This document shows positions 41,082 to 49,955 of a stretch of DNA of 64,000 nt, piece by piece. Below the pieces are notes generated by a model, which made no database searches, had not been told where the DNA came from, and saw only the letters and a list, made by a program, of their open reading frames with translations. Origin of the DNA: Streptomyces sp. CB02400 (lineage in GTDB: Bacteria > Actinomycetota > Actinomycetes > Streptomycetales > Streptomycetaceae); assembly GCF_001905725.1 (NCBI RefSeq), contig NZ_LIWB01000002.1, forward strand, positions 295,607 through 359,606, given 5' to 3'. Within the stretch, counting starts at the first letter, position 1. Each line of letters opens with the position of its first letter. Position numbers and translations under genes: made by a program.

Positions 41082-43367
41082 ATGCCCAACCAGTCCGCAG
41101 CCGCCGCCCCCGGTGAACGCCGGCTCGCCGTCCTCGAAGGCGTCCTGGAGCGCATCACCTACGCCAACGAGGAGAACGGCTACACCGTCGCCCGGGTCGA
41201 CACCGGCAGGGGCGCCGGTGATCTGCTCACCGTCGTCGGCGCGCTGCTCGGCGCCCAGGTGGGGGAGTCCCTGCGGATGGAGGGACGCTGGGGGTCGCAC
41301 CCGCAGTACGGCAAGCAGTTCCACGTCGAGAACTACACGACCGTCCTCCCCGCCACCGTCCAGGGCATCCGGCGTTATCTCGGCTCCGGCCTCGTCAAGG
41401 GCATCGGCCCCGTCTTCGCCGACCGCATCACGCAGCACTTCGGCATCGACACCCTCACGATCATCGAGGAGGAGCCCAAACGCCTCATCGAGGTCCCCGG
41501 GCTCGGGCCCAAGCGGACCAAGAAGATCGCCGACGCCTGGGAGGAGCAGAAGGCGATCAAGGAGGTCATGCTCTTCCTCCAGACCGTCGAGGTGTCCACC
41601 TCCATCGCCGTACGGATCTACAAGAAGTACGGCGACGCCTCGATCTCCGTCGTGAAGAACCAGCCGTACCGGCTCGCCGCCGACGTCTGGGGCATCGGCT
41701 TCCTCACCGCCGACAAGATCGCCCAGTCCGTCGGCATCCCGCACGACAGCCCCGACCGGGTGAAGGCCGGCCTGCAGTACGCCCTCTCGCAGGCCACCGA
41801 CCAGGGGCACTGCTACCTACCCGAGGAGAAGCTGATCGCCGACGCCGTCAAACTCCTCCAGGTGGACACCGGCCTCGTCATCGAGTGCCTGGCCGAACTC
41901 GCCGCCGAGCCCGAGGAGGACGGCGAGGACCCCGGTGTCGTACGGGAGAAGGTGCCCGCCCCCGACGGGGGCGACCCCGTCACCGCCGTCTACCTAGTCC
42001 CCTTCCACCGCGCCGAGCTGGCCCTCTCCGCCCAGTTGCAGCGCCTGCTCCGTACCGACGAGGACCGGATGCCGGTCTTCCGGGACGTGGCCTGGGACAA
42101 GGCGCTCGGCTGGCTGAAGGGGCGTACGGGCACGGACCTCGCCCCCGAGCAGGAGGCCGCCGTCAAGCTGGCGCTGAGCGAGAAGGTCGCCGTCCTCACC
42201 GGCGGTCCCGGCTGCGGCAAGTCGTTCACCGTCCGCTCGATCGTGGAGCTGGCCCGCGCCAAGAAGGCCAAGGTCGTCCTCGCCGCCCCGACCGGCCGCG
42301 CCGCCAAGCGCCTCGCCGAGCTGACCGGGGCCGAGGCCTCCACCGTCCACCGCCTCCTTGAGCTCAAGCCCGGCGGCGACGCGGCCTACGACCGGGACCG
42401 CCCGCTCGACGCCGACCTGGTGGTGGTCGACGAGGCGTCCATGCTGGACCTCCTCCTCGCGAACAAGCTGGTCAAGGCCGTGCCCCCGGGCGCCCACCTG
42501 CTCTTCGTCGGCGATGTCGACCAGCTCCCCAGCGTCGGCGCGGGGGAGGTGCTCCGGGACCTCCTCGCCGACGGCAGCCCCGTCCCCGCCGTCCGGCTCA
42601 CCCGTGTCTTCCGCCAGGCCCAGCAGTCCGGTGTGGTGACCAACGCGCACCGGATCAACGCGGGGCAGCACCCCGTCACCGACGGCATGAAGGACTTCTT
42701 CCTCTTCGTCGAGGACGACACCGAGGAGGCCGGCCGGCTCACCGTGGACGTGGCCGCCCGCCGCATCCCGGCGAAGTTCGGCCTCGACCCCCGCCGTGAC
42801 GTGCAGGTCCTCGCCCCCATGCACCGGGGCCCGGCCGGCGCGGGCACGCTCAACGGGCTGCTCCAGCAGGCCATCACCCCCGGCCGCCCCGACCTCGCCG
42901 AGAAGCGGTTCGGCGGCCGGGTCTTCCGCGTCGGCGACAAGGTCACCCAGATCCGCAACAATTACGAGAAGGGGGAGAACGGGGTCTTCAACGGCACCGT
43001 GGGCGTGGTCACCGCCCTCGACCCGGTCGACCAGCGCCTGACGGTGCTGACCGACGAGGACGAGGAGGTGCCGTACGAGTTCGACGAACTGGACGAGCTG
43101 GCGCACGCCTACGCCGTGACCATCCACCGTTCCCAGGGCAGCGAGTACCCGGCGGTCGTCATCCCGGTGACCACGGGCGCCTGGATGATGCTCCAGCGCA
43201 ACCTGCTCTACACGGCGGTCACCCGGGCCAAGCGGCTGGTCGTCCTCGTCGGCTCCCGCAAGGCGATCGGACAGGCGGTGCGCACGGTCTCGGCGGGCCG
43301 CCGGTGCACGGCGCTGGACTTCCGCCTCGCCGGCTCCCGCCTCTCGGCCCCCGCGTCACCCCTGTGA
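41082..43367 (+). CDS. recD2: ATP-dependent DNA helicase RecD2 (SF1B)
   Basis: A 761-residue helicase. An N-terminal OB-like region (LERITYANEENGYTVARVDT) and helix-hairpin-helix motifs (LVKGIGPVFADRI, EVPGLGPKRTKKIADAW) precede the motor: P-loop GGPGCGKS at 374-381, Walker B VVDEASMLD near 450, GDVDQLPSVGAG, and motif VI region TAVTRAKRLV near the end. This is the stand-alone RecD2 type, a 5'-3' helicase found outside RecBCD and linked to DNA repair. Homologues are slightly shorter; nothing is missing. Confidence 0.92.
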   Translation: MPNQSAAAAPGERRLAVLEGVLERITYANEENGYTVARVDTGRGAGDLLTVVGALLGAQVGESLRMEGRWGSHPQYGKQFHVENYTTVLPATVQGIRRYLGSGLVKGIGPVFADRITQHFGIDTLTIIEEEPKRLIEVPGLGPKRTKKIADAWEEQKAIKEVMLFLQTVEVSTSIAVRIYKKYGDASISVVKNQPYRLAADVWGIGFLTADKIAQSVGIPHDSPDRVKAGLQYALSQATDQGHCYLPEEKLIADAVKLLQVDTGLVIECLAELAAEPEEDGEDPGVVREKVPAPDGGDPVTAVYLVPFHRAELALSAQLQRLLRTDEDRMPVFRDVAWDKALGWLKGRTGTDLAPEQEAAVKLALSEKVAVLTGGPGCGKSFTVRSIVELARAKKAKVVLAAPTGRAAKRLAELTGAEASTVHRLLELKPGGDAAYDRDRPLDADLVVVDEASMLDLLLANKLVKAVPPGAHLLFVGDVDQLPSVGAGEVLRDLLADGSPVPAVRLTRVFRQAQQSGVVTNAHRINAGQHPVTDGMKDFFLFVEDDTEEAGRLTVDVAARRIPAKFGLDPRRDVQVLAPMHRGPAGAGTLNGLLQQAITPGRPDLAEKRFGGRVFRVGDKVTQIRNNYEKGENGVFNGTVGVVTALDPVDQRLTVLTDEDEEVPYEFDELDELAHAYAVTIHRSQGSEYPAVVIPVTTGAWMMLQRNLLYTAVTRAKRLVVLVGSRKAIGQAVRTVSAGRRCTALDFRLAGSRLSAPASPL

Positions 43368-43386
43368 GCGGCCCGTCATCAAAAAA

Positions 43387-43396
43387 TGATCGATCA
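43387..43396. promoter_or_regulatory. Palindrome in the citrate synthase upstream region
   Basis: TGATCGATCA, a perfect 10-bp palindrome after an A-tract (43380-43386), lies in the 219-base interval between recD2 and citrate synthase. It may be part of the recD2 end or a citA regulatory site; no promoter boxes are clear. Confidence 0.3.
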
Positions 43397-43586
43397 AATG
43401 AGTCACGAAGGTCACAGAGCCCTTCCGGACAGGGGACAGAGGGGGCAGGATGGGCAAGTTGGCGGCACTCAGTGCCGCCGATAGGCCCGATGGTCGACCC
43501 CGAGTGCACTCTCCTGCGCCGAGTGGGGGATGGTGGAGACAGTCAGGGCACCTCGAAGATGAGGCACTAGGTCGGTGAGGGAAGAC

Positions 43587-44876
43587 GTGAGCGACAACTC
43601 TGTAGTACTGCGGTACGACGGCAGCGAGTACACCTACCCGGTGATCGACAGCACCGTCGGCGACAAGGGCTTCGACATCGGGAAGCTCCGCGCCCAGACC
43701 GGTCTGGTGACACTGGACAGCGGCTACGGCAACACCGCCGCCTATAAATCCGGGGTCACCTACCTGGACGGCGAGGCCGGCATCCTCCGGTACCGCGGCT
43801 ACCCGATCGAGCAGCTGGCCGAGCGCTCCACCTTCCTGGAGGTCGCCTACCTGCTGATCAACGGTGAGCTGCCGACCGTCGACGAGCTGTCCGCGTTCAA
43901 GGGCGAGATCACGCAGCACACCCTGCTGCACGAGGACGTCAAGAACTTCTACAAGGGCTTCCCGCGCGACGCCCACCCGATGGCCATGCTGTCGTCGGTG
44001 GTCTCCGCGCTGTCGACGTTCTACCAGGACAGCCACAACCCGTTCGACGAGCAGCAGCGCAACCTCTCCACCATCCGGCTGCTCGCCAAGCTTCCGACGA
44101 TCGCGGCCTACGCGTACAAGAAGTCGGTCGGCCACCCGTTCGTCTACCCGCGCAACGACCTCGGCTACGTCGAGAACTTCCTGCGCATGACGTTCTCGGT
44201 CCCCGCGCAGGACTACGAGCTCGACCCGGTCGTCGTGGCCGCTCTGGACAAGCTGCTCATCCTGCACGCGGACCACGAGCAGAACTGTTCGACCTCCACC
44301 GTGCGCCTGGTCGGCTCCTCGCAGGCGAACATGTTCGCCTCGATCTCCGCAGGCATCTCCGCCCTGTGGGGCCCGCTGCACGGTGGCGCCAACCAGTCGG
44401 TGCTGGAGATGCTGGAGGGCATCCGGGCCAACGGTGGCGACGTGGACTCCTTCATCCGCAAGGTGAAGAACAAGGAGGACGGCGTCCGCCTGATGGGCTT
44501 CGGCCACCGGGTCTACAAGAGCTTCGACCCGCGCGCGAAGATCATCAAGGCGGCTGCGCACGACGTCCTGTCGGCCCTCGGCAAGTCCGACGAGCTGCTC
44601 GACATCGCGCTGAAGCTGGAGGAGCACGCGCTCTCCGACGACTACTTCGTCTCGCGCAACCTCTACCCGAACGTGGACTTCTACACCGGTCTGATCTACC
44701 GGGCCATGGGCTTCCCGACCGAGATGTTCACCGTGCTCTTCGCGCTCGGCCGTCTCCCCGGCTGGATCGCCCAGTGGCACGAGATGATCAAGGAGCCGGG
44801 TTCCCGCATCGGCCGCCCGCGCCAGATCTACACGGGCGTCGTCGAGCGCGACTTCGTCCCGGTCGAGGAGCGCTGA
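43587..44876 (+). CDS. citA: Citrate synthase (type II, hexameric class)
   Basis: A 429-residue citrate synthase. Start GTG at 43587 is set by GAGGGA six bases upstream and gives SDNSVVLRYDGSEYTYPVID, the family start in Streptomyces; a GTG four codons earlier is less likely. Active-site histidines are in LWGPLHGGANQ and MGFGHRVYK, and the catalytic aspartate in YPNVDFYTG. It condenses oxaloacetate with acetyl-CoA as the first step of the TCA cycle. It stands alone; a hairpin terminator and a repeat follow it. Confidence 0.97.
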   Translation: MSDNSVVLRYDGSEYTYPVIDSTVGDKGFDIGKLRAQTGLVTLDSGYGNTAAYKSGVTYLDGEAGILRYRGYPIEQLAERSTFLEVAYLLINGELPTVDELSAFKGEITQHTLLHEDVKNFYKGFPRDAHPMAMLSSVVSALSTFYQDSHNPFDEQQRNLSTIRLLAKLPTIAAYAYKKSVGHPFVYPRNDLGYVENFLRMTFSVPAQDYELDPVVVAALDKLLILHADHEQNCSTSTVRLVGSSQANMFASISAGISALWGPLHGGANQSVLEMLEGIRANGGDVDSFIRKVKNKEDGVRLMGFGHRVYKSFDPRAKIIKAAAHDVLSALGKSDELLDIALKLEEHALSDDYFVSRNLYPNVDFYTGLIYRAMGFPTEMFTVLFALGRLPGWIAQWHEMIKEPGSRIGRPRQIYTGVVERDFVPVEER

Positions 44877-44958
44877 CACCTGCCGGTGGGGTGCGTGGTG
44901 CGCCTAGTAGCTCGTTGCTGAAGGGGTGTGGGCGGCTGCCGGCCGGTCTGTGGCTGGT

Positions 44959-44978
44959 CGCGCAGTTCCCCGCGCCCC
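44959..44978 (-). repeat. Dispersed 20-base repeat, minus orientation
   Basis: Exact reverse complement of GGGGCGCGGGGAACTGCGCG, 83 bases beyond the citA stop. Same element as at 6283-6350, 8636-8655 and 8734-8753. Confidence 0.85.
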
Positions 44979-45019
44979 TTTAGGTGTGCTGCGCAGCCGC
45001 AAGCGTGATGAGCAAGGAA

Positions 45020-45072
45020 GAAGGCGCCCTGGCCGACGGTCCCCCCACGGGCCGACGAACCAGGGCGCCTTC
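45020..45072 (+). terminator. Hairpin terminator after citA
   Basis: GAAGGCGCCCTGG at 45020-45032 pairs perfectly with CCAGGGCGCCTTC at 45060-45072 (13 bp, 27-base loop that can partly pair with itself). Position 144 bases beyond citA fits a terminator; it may serve either direction. Confidence 0.6.
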
Positions 45073-45369
45073 CCATGTCCCGGTGCGGATTCCCCCCACG
45101 GGATCCGGCCGGGCGTCTGTGAGGACAGCGCCTGAATCGCTGTATGAGTACGGACGGACCTGAACCCGCCGCACTCGTCGGTGTGTGCGGTCTGCCGGGA
45201 CAGCGCACGTTCGGGAGGGCCGCTCAAAGCTCCCCGCTGGGTACGTGCCCCGGCAACGCAATCTCCGGAGAAGGTCCCCCAAGACATTCCCCAGATGTCA
45301 GGAAGCGCCCCCCAAGACGCTGCCCGACATCGCCAACTTAGACCTTCGAACCCCTTCGATGGTTACGTT

Positions 45370-45386
45370 CAGATCACTGTGATCTG
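45370..45386. promoter_or_regulatory. Perfect 17-bp palindrome in a gene-free region
   Basis: CAGATCACTGTGATCTG is symmetric around a single central base. Size and form fit a regulator operator (GntR-like), but both neighbouring genes converge here. No regulator is identified. Confidence 0.5.
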
Positions 45387-45527
45387 CGTCTCTTGCATAT
45401 GTCCCTTAGCGGCGCAAGAGTCCGCAAACCGCTCACGGGACTCAAGCGTAAGGAAGATGCGCGAGCCGTGTGAAGAGCTTATGTGAGGGTCGTACCGGAC
45501 GACAGGGGTACACCCCAACTTGAGACC

Positions 45528-47771
45528 TCAATGAAACGCCCGCAGGCGCAGGCTGTTCGTCACCACGAAGACCGAGGAGAACGCCATCGCCGCCCCGGCG
45601 ATCATCGGGTTCAGCAGCCCGGCCGCGGCCAGCGGCAGCGCGGCCACGTTGTAGCCGAAGGCCCACACCAGATTGCCCTTGATCGTGCCGAGCGTCCTGC
45701 GGGACAGCCGTATCGCGTCCGCGGCCACCCGCAGGTCACCGCGGACCAGGGTCAGATCGCCCGCCTCGATCGCCGCGTCCGTGCCGGTGCCCATGGCGAG
45801 ACCCAGATCGGCGACGGCCAGCGCGGCCGCGTCGTTGACGCCGTCGCCGACCATGGCGACGCTGCGCCCCTCGCCCTGCAGCCGTCGTACGACGTCGGCC
45901 TTGTCCTCGGGCAGCACCTCGGCGATCACCTGGTCGATGCCCACACTCCGCGCCACCGCCTCGGCGACGGCCTTGTTGTCACCGGTCAGCAGCACCGGCG
46001 TGAGCCCCAGCGCGCGCAGCTCGCGCACCGCCTCGGCGCTGGTCTCCTTCACGGCGTCGGCGACCGCGAGCACACCGCGTGCCACCCCGTCCCAGCCGGC
46101 CACGACGGCCGTACGCCCGTCCCGCTCGGCCTCGTCCCTGGCCCGGGCCAGCTCCGGCGGCAGCTCGTCGAAGAGGCGTCCCACGGCCACCTCGTGGCCC
46201 TCCACGCGTCCGCGTACGCCCCGGCCGGGGACGTTCTCGAAGTGCTCGGCGCGAGGCAGTGCACCGGCGCGCTCCTCGGCGCCCGCGGCGATCGCCCGCG
46301 CGACGGGGTGCTCGGAGGCGTGCTCCAGGGCGCCCGCGAGCCGCAGCAGCCGCCGCTCGTCGGTGCCGTCGGCGGTGTGGACGGCGAGCAGGGTCATGCG
46401 GCCGGTGGTGACGGTGCCGGTCTTGTCGAGGACGATGGTGTCGACCTTGCGGGTGGACTCCAGGACCTCGGGGCCCTTGATGAGGATGCCGAGCTGGGCG
46501 CCGCGCCCGGTGCCGACCATCAGCGCGGTCGGCGTGGCCAGACCCAGGGCGCACGGGCAGGCGATGATCAGGACGGCGACGGCGGCGGTGAACGCGGCGG
46601 CGGTGTCGCCCGTGGCGCCCAGCCACGTCCCGAAGGTGCCGACCGCGATCAGCAGCACCACGGGGACGAAGACCCCGGCGATCCGGTCGGCGAGGCGCTG
46701 CACCTGCGCCTTGCCGTTCTGCGCGTCCTCGACCAGCTTCGCCATCCGCGCGAGCCGCGTGTCGGCGCCGATCCGGGTCGCCTCGACGACGAGCCGTCCG
46801 CCCGCGTTGACCGTGGCGCCGGTGACGGTGTCGCCGACGGCGACGTCCACCGGGACGGACTCGCCGGTCAGCATGGACGCGTCCACGGCGGAGACGCCCT
46901 CCAGGACAGTGCCGTCGGTGGCGATCTTCTCCCCGGGCCGTACGACGAACCGGTCGCCCACGGCCAGCCGCTCCGCAGGGATCCGCACCTCGCGCCCGTC
47001 GCGGAGCACGGCCACGTCCTTGGCGCCCAGCTCCATCAGCGCCCGCAGGGCCGCTCCCGCGCGGCGCTTGGAGCGGGCCTCCAAGTAGCGGCCGAGCAGG
47101 ATGAACGCGGTGACGCCCGCGGCGACCTCCAGGTAGATCGTGGATGCGCCGTCGCTGCGGGCGACGGTGAGTTCGAAGGGGTGCCGCATGCCGGGCATGC
47201 CCGCGTCGCCGAGGAACAGCGCCCACAGGGACCAGCCGAACGCGGCGAGCGTGCCGACGGAGACCAGCGTGTCCATGGTGGCCGCGCCGTGCCGGAGGTT
47301 GGTCCAGGCGGCCCGGTGGAAGGGGGCGGCGCCCCAGACCACGACGGGTGCGGCGAGGGTGAGCGAGAGCCACTGCCAGTTGTCGAACTGCAGCGGCGGG
47401 ATCATCGCCGGCAGGACGACGGGGAGGGCGAGGAGCGCGGAGACGGTGAGGCGCCGGCGCAGGGCGGCCAGCTCGGGGTCGGCTTCCTTCGAGGCGGGCG
47501 GCTCGTCCCGCGGAGGCGCGGGCTCCTCGGCGGTGTAGCCGGTCCGCACCACCGTGCTGATCAGGTCGGCGACCTCGGTGCCCGGCGGGTAGGCGATCCG
47601 GGCCTTCTCCGTCGCGTAGTTCACCGTGGCGGTGACGCCGTCCATGCGGTTGAGCTTCTTCTCGACGCGGGCCGCGCAGGAGGCGCAGGTCATCCCGCCG
47701 ATGAGCAGCTCGACCTCCGAGAGGGCCGGCTGTCCGGCGGCCGGCGCCTCGGGGGCGGTGGTGCTGGTCAT
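45528..47771 (-). CDS. copA: Copper-exporting P1B-type ATPase CopA
   Basis: A 747-residue heavy-metal ATPase. One N-terminal metal-binding domain has MTCASC with C29 and C32. Eight membrane helices follow; the transport motif CPC near residues 404-406 ([10 protein letters not shown]), the phosphorylation site DKTGT near 448, SEHPVA and [10 protein letters not shown] are all present, which marks Cu(I) export. The ATG at 47771 has GGAG upstream. It lies 102 bases downstream of copZ on one operon, controlled by the CsoR-type site upstream of copZ. Confidence 0.96.
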   Translation of the reverse strand: MTSTTAPEAPAAGQPALSEVELLIGGMTCASCAARVEKKLNRMDGVTATVNYATEKARIAYPPGTEVADLISTVVRTGYTAEEPAPPRDEPPASKEADPELAALRRRLTVSALLALPVVLPAMIPPLQFDNWQWLSLTLAAPVVVWGAAPFHRAAWTNLRHGAATMDTLVSVGTLAAFGWSLWALFLGDAGMPGMRHPFELTVARSDGASTIYLEVAAGVTAFILLGRYLEARSKRRAGAALRALMELGAKDVAVLRDGREVRIPAERLAVGDRFVVRPGEKIATDGTVLEGVSAVDASMLTGESVPVDVAVGDTVTGATVNAGGRLVVEATRIGADTRLARMAKLVEDAQNGKAQVQRLADRIAGVFVPVVLLIAVGTFGTWLGATGDTAAAFTAAVAVLIIACPCALGLATPTALMVGTGRGAQLGILIKGPEVLESTRKVDTIVLDKTGTVTTGRMTLLAVHTADGTDERRLLRLAGALEHASEHPVARAIAAGAEERAGALPRAEHFENVPGRGVRGRVEGHEVAVGRLFDELPPELARARDEAERDGRTAVVAGWDGVARGVLAVADAVKETSAEAVRELRALGLTPVLLTGDNKAVAEAVARSVGIDQVIAEVLPEDKADVVRRLQGEGRSVAMVGDGVNDAAALAVADLGLAMGTGTDAAIEAGDLTLVRGDLRVAADAIRLSRRTLGTIKGNLVWAFGYNVAALPLAAAGLLNPMIAGAAMAFSSVFVVTNSLRLRAFH

Positions 47772-47873
47772 GTCCGTATCTCCAGGGACGAAGTCCGGGG
47801 CTCCGGGAGCGGTGGCGTGCCGGGCCGCGGGGAACGGGTGGCCGGTACGACCCGGTTCACGCCGCGCGGAGGT

Positions 47874-48113
47874 TCAGGCCCTGCCCGTCAGCTCGAAGCC
47901 GGCCTCGTCGACGGCGGCACGGACGGCCTCCTCGTCGAGCGGGGCCGCGGAGACGACGGTCACCTCGCCGGAGGAGGCGACCGCCTGCACCGAGCTGACG
48001 CCGGGGAGCTGGGAGATCTCGCCGGAGACGGCGCCCTCGCAGTGTCCGCAGCTCATCCCGCTCACCTTGTAGACCGTGGTGACGGAGCCCTGGGTGTCGG
48101 TCTGGGAGGTCAT
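47874..48113 (-). CDS. copZ: Copper chaperone CopZ
   Basis: A 79-residue HMA protein with the metal site MSCGHC (residues 20-25) and the betaalphabeta-betaalphabeta pattern SVTTVYKVSG ... VTVVSAAPLDEEAVRAAVDEAGFEL. It binds Cu(I) in the cytoplasm and passes it to CopA. First gene after the CsoR-type operator. Confidence 0.93.
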   Translation of the reverse strand: MTSQTDTQGSVTTVYKVSGMSCGHCEGAVSGEISQLPGVSSVQAVASSGEVTVVSAAPLDEEAVRAAVDEAGFELTGRA

Positions 48114-48206
48114 GTCGTTGCTCCTCGTCGAGGTGTGGATGATGGGTGGGGGCGGTGCGGGCCCACGCGGGTCACGGGGGACCTTGAGACCCTCCTGCCG
48201 CCCAGC

Positions 48207-48228
48207 TTATACCCCCTAGGGGTATAAA
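48207..48228. promoter_or_regulatory. CsoR-type copper operator
   Basis: TTATACCCCCTAGGGGTATA is the GC-tract dyad bound by actinobacterial CsoR repressors: A/T-rich ends, C-tract, G-tract, here 5 C and 4 G. It lies 95 bases before copZ and 40 before the divergent alcohol dehydrogenase. On the plus strand TATAAA (48223-48228) resembles a -10 box for the dehydrogenase. csoR itself is not in the window. Confidence 0.8.
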
Positions 48229-48266
48229 TCCACGACGGTCGGGCCGAGCGGAAGGCGGGGCGGGTC

Positions 48267-49307
48267 ATGCGGGCGGTGGTGTTCGAGCGGTACGGGGAAC
48301 CGGCCGAGGTGCGGGAGGTCGCGGACCCGGAGCCCGCGGAGCACGGGGTCGTGGTCCGCGTCGAGGCCACCGGCCTGTGCCGCAGCGACTGGCACGGCTG
48401 GCAGGGCCACGACCCGGACATCACCCTCCCGCACGTCCCCGGCCACGAACTCGCCGGGACCGTCGAGGCGGTCGGCGCGCGGGTCACCGGCTGGCGCGCG
48501 GGGGACCGGGTCACCGTCCCCTTCGTCTGCGCCTGCGGTTCCTGCCCCGCCTGCGCGGCCGGCGACCAGCAGGTGTGCGAGCGCCAGACCCAGCCCGGCT
48601 TCACCCACTGGGGCTCCTTCGCCCAGTACGTGGCGCTGGACCACGCGGACGTGAACCTCGTCGCGGTCCCCGACGGGATGTCCTTCGCGACGGCCGCCTC
48701 GCTCGGCTGCCGTTTCGCCACGGCCTACCGTGCGGTGGTGCAGCGGGGCCGGGCGGCGGCGGGGGAGTGGGTGGCCGTGCACGGCTGCGGCGGGGTGGGC
48801 CTGTCGGCGGTGATGATCGCCGCGGCGGCCGGTGCGCGCGTCGTCGCCGTCGACGTGTCACCGGGCGCCCTCGACCTGGCACGGAAGTTCGGCGCCGCGG
48901 AATGTGTGGACGCGGCGGCCGTGCGGGACCCCGCCGGGGCGGTCCGCGACCTCACCGGCGGCGGCGCCCACCTCTCCCTGGACGCCCTCGGCGCACCCGC
49001 CACCTGCGCCGCCTCGGTCGACAGCCTGCGCCGCCGGGGCCGCCACGTCCAGGTCGGCCTGCTGCCCTCCCCGACGGGCACCACGCCCGTCCCCATGGCC
49101 CGCGCCATCGCCCTCGAACTCCTCGGCAGCCACGGCATGGCCGCGCACACCTATCCCCCGATGCTGGAACTGGTCCGCGCCGGCGTGCTCCGCCCCGATC
49201 TGCTGGTGACCTCCACCATCACCCTGGACGCCGCCCCGCCCGCCCTCGCGGCCATGGGCGGGGCGGCGGCGGGAGCGGGCGTGACCGTCATCGAGCCCTG
49301 GAGCTGA
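48267..49307 (+). CDS. Zinc-dependent alcohol dehydrogenase (MDR family)
   Basis: A 346-residue medium-chain dehydrogenase. Catalytic zinc ligands C38 ([11 protein letters not shown]) and H60-E61 (PGHEL); structural zinc cysteines C90, C93, C96 and C104 ([12 protein letters not shown] ... VC). The Rossmann loop [10 protein letters not shown] binds NAD(P), with D after AVDVSP in strand 2. The ribosome site is a weak GGCGGGG. The gene is divergent from copZ with the CsoR-type site between, so it may respond to copper. Substrate unknown. Confidence 0.92.
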   Translation: MRAVVFERYGEPAEVREVADPEPAEHGVVVRVEATGLCRSDWHGWQGHDPDITLPHVPGHELAGTVEAVGARVTGWRAGDRVTVPFVCACGSCPACAAGDQQVCERQTQPGFTHWGSFAQYVALDHADVNLVAVPDGMSFATAASLGCRFATAYRAVVQRGRAAAGEWVAVHGCGGVGLSAVMIAAAAGARVVAVDVSPGALDLARKFGAAECVDAAAVRDPAGAVRDLTGGGAHLSLDALGAPATCAASVDSLRRRGRHVQVGLLPSPTGTTPVPMARAIALELLGSHGMAAHTYPPMLELVRAGVLRPDLLVTSTITLDAAPPALAAMGGAAAGAGVTVIEPWS

Positions 49308-49309
49308 CC

Positions 49310-49510
49310 TCAGCCGTTCCCGCGGCCCCGGTTGCCCGGCCGGGAGGCCACCCATGCCCGGACGGTGTCGGCGTACCAGTAGGGCTTGCCCGCCTCCACA
49401 TGGTCGGGCGGGGGCAGCAGCCCGTGCTTGCGATACGAGCGGACGGTGTCCGGCTGCACCTTGATGTGGGCCGCGATGTCCTTGTAGGACCACAGCGATC
49501 GGTCGGTCAT
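49310..49510 (-). CDS. Small MerR-like helix-turn-helix DNA-binding protein
   Basis: A 66-residue protein whose helix-turn-helix reads YKDIAAHIKVQPDTVRSYRKHGLLPPPDH, followed by PYWYADTVRAWVASRPG: the AlpA/excisionase-MerR form that binds DNA as a small wing-HTH. GGGAGG lies before the ATG. It converges with the dehydrogenase by two bases. Such single-domain proteins are common outside mobile elements in Streptomyces; no integrase is near. Confidence 0.85.
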   Translation of the reverse strand: MTDRSLWSYKDIAAHIKVQPDTVRSYRKHGLLPPPDHVEAGKPYWYADTVRAWVASRPGNRGRGNG

Positions 49511-49955
49511 GGTGGCACCTCCCCGCGCGCACCACGGCGACGGCCGGGGGCGGCCGTCAGGGGGAGCCGGGCGTGCGCTGGTGATCAGGCATGCGTTGTG
49601 CCCGGTGAACGAGGCCCGTCGGCGGCAGGGCAGGGGTTGTGCGCCGGATGTGACGGAAGGCCCGCGCACGTGTGACGCCCGTGACAGCGCGGGAGTGTTT
49701 GTGACAGGGATGCCACACAGGCGCACGCCGGTCCGTCGGCGGGGCGCGTTGACTTCCCGTGTGCCGGCCGGTCCGGACTCCGTGTCGGCCGGACCGGACC
49801 TGCGACGGCCGGACCGGCCCTCGCGGCAGCGGATCCGGGCAGGCCCCCGGCAAAGTCTCGTCCGAATGTCCGGACAAAACATTGACAGGGCTTCGTGCCC
49901 GGGGCTAGAAACCGGGGAGGACCACACAGGCGTGGAGCCGTACGAAGGGGACGCG
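49511..49955. other. Intergenic region upstream of iolC
   Basis: No gene in 445 bases. It has several GTGAC blocks (near 49648, 49669, 49680, 49699), three CGGCCGGWCCGG-type blocks (about 49765-49830) and, at the right end, the iolC promoter. The repeats look like regulator sites but I cannot name the regulator. Confidence 0.5.
49867..49911 (+). promoter_or_regulatory. Promoter of iolC with adjoining palindrome
   Basis: TTGACA (49882-49887), an exact -35 consensus, is followed after 18 bases by TAGAAA (49906-49911), a good -10 match. TGTCCGGACA, a perfect palindrome at 49867-49876, lies directly upstream. The start codon is 45 bases downstream. Confidence 0.7.

Larger units (their letters stand above)
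44877..45527. other. 650-base gene-free interval between citA and copA
   Basis: Both flanking genes end here, so no promoter is expected, yet the right part holds an A/T-rich dip (about 52% G+C over 45361-45420 by hand count), a 17-bp palindrome and an inverted repeat (CTCTTGC 45390-45396, GCAAGAG 45414-45420). A 24-codon basic reading frame starts at 45399 (MSLSGARVRKPLTGLKRKED) but has no ribosome site. The left part holds a dispersed repeat and a terminator. A small RNA or lost gene is possible. Confidence 0.5.

Noticed and set aside
49310..49510. Excisionase of an integrated element
   Set aside because: No integrase, att repeat or phage gene nearby; single-domain MerR-like proteins are common in Streptomyces chromosomes.
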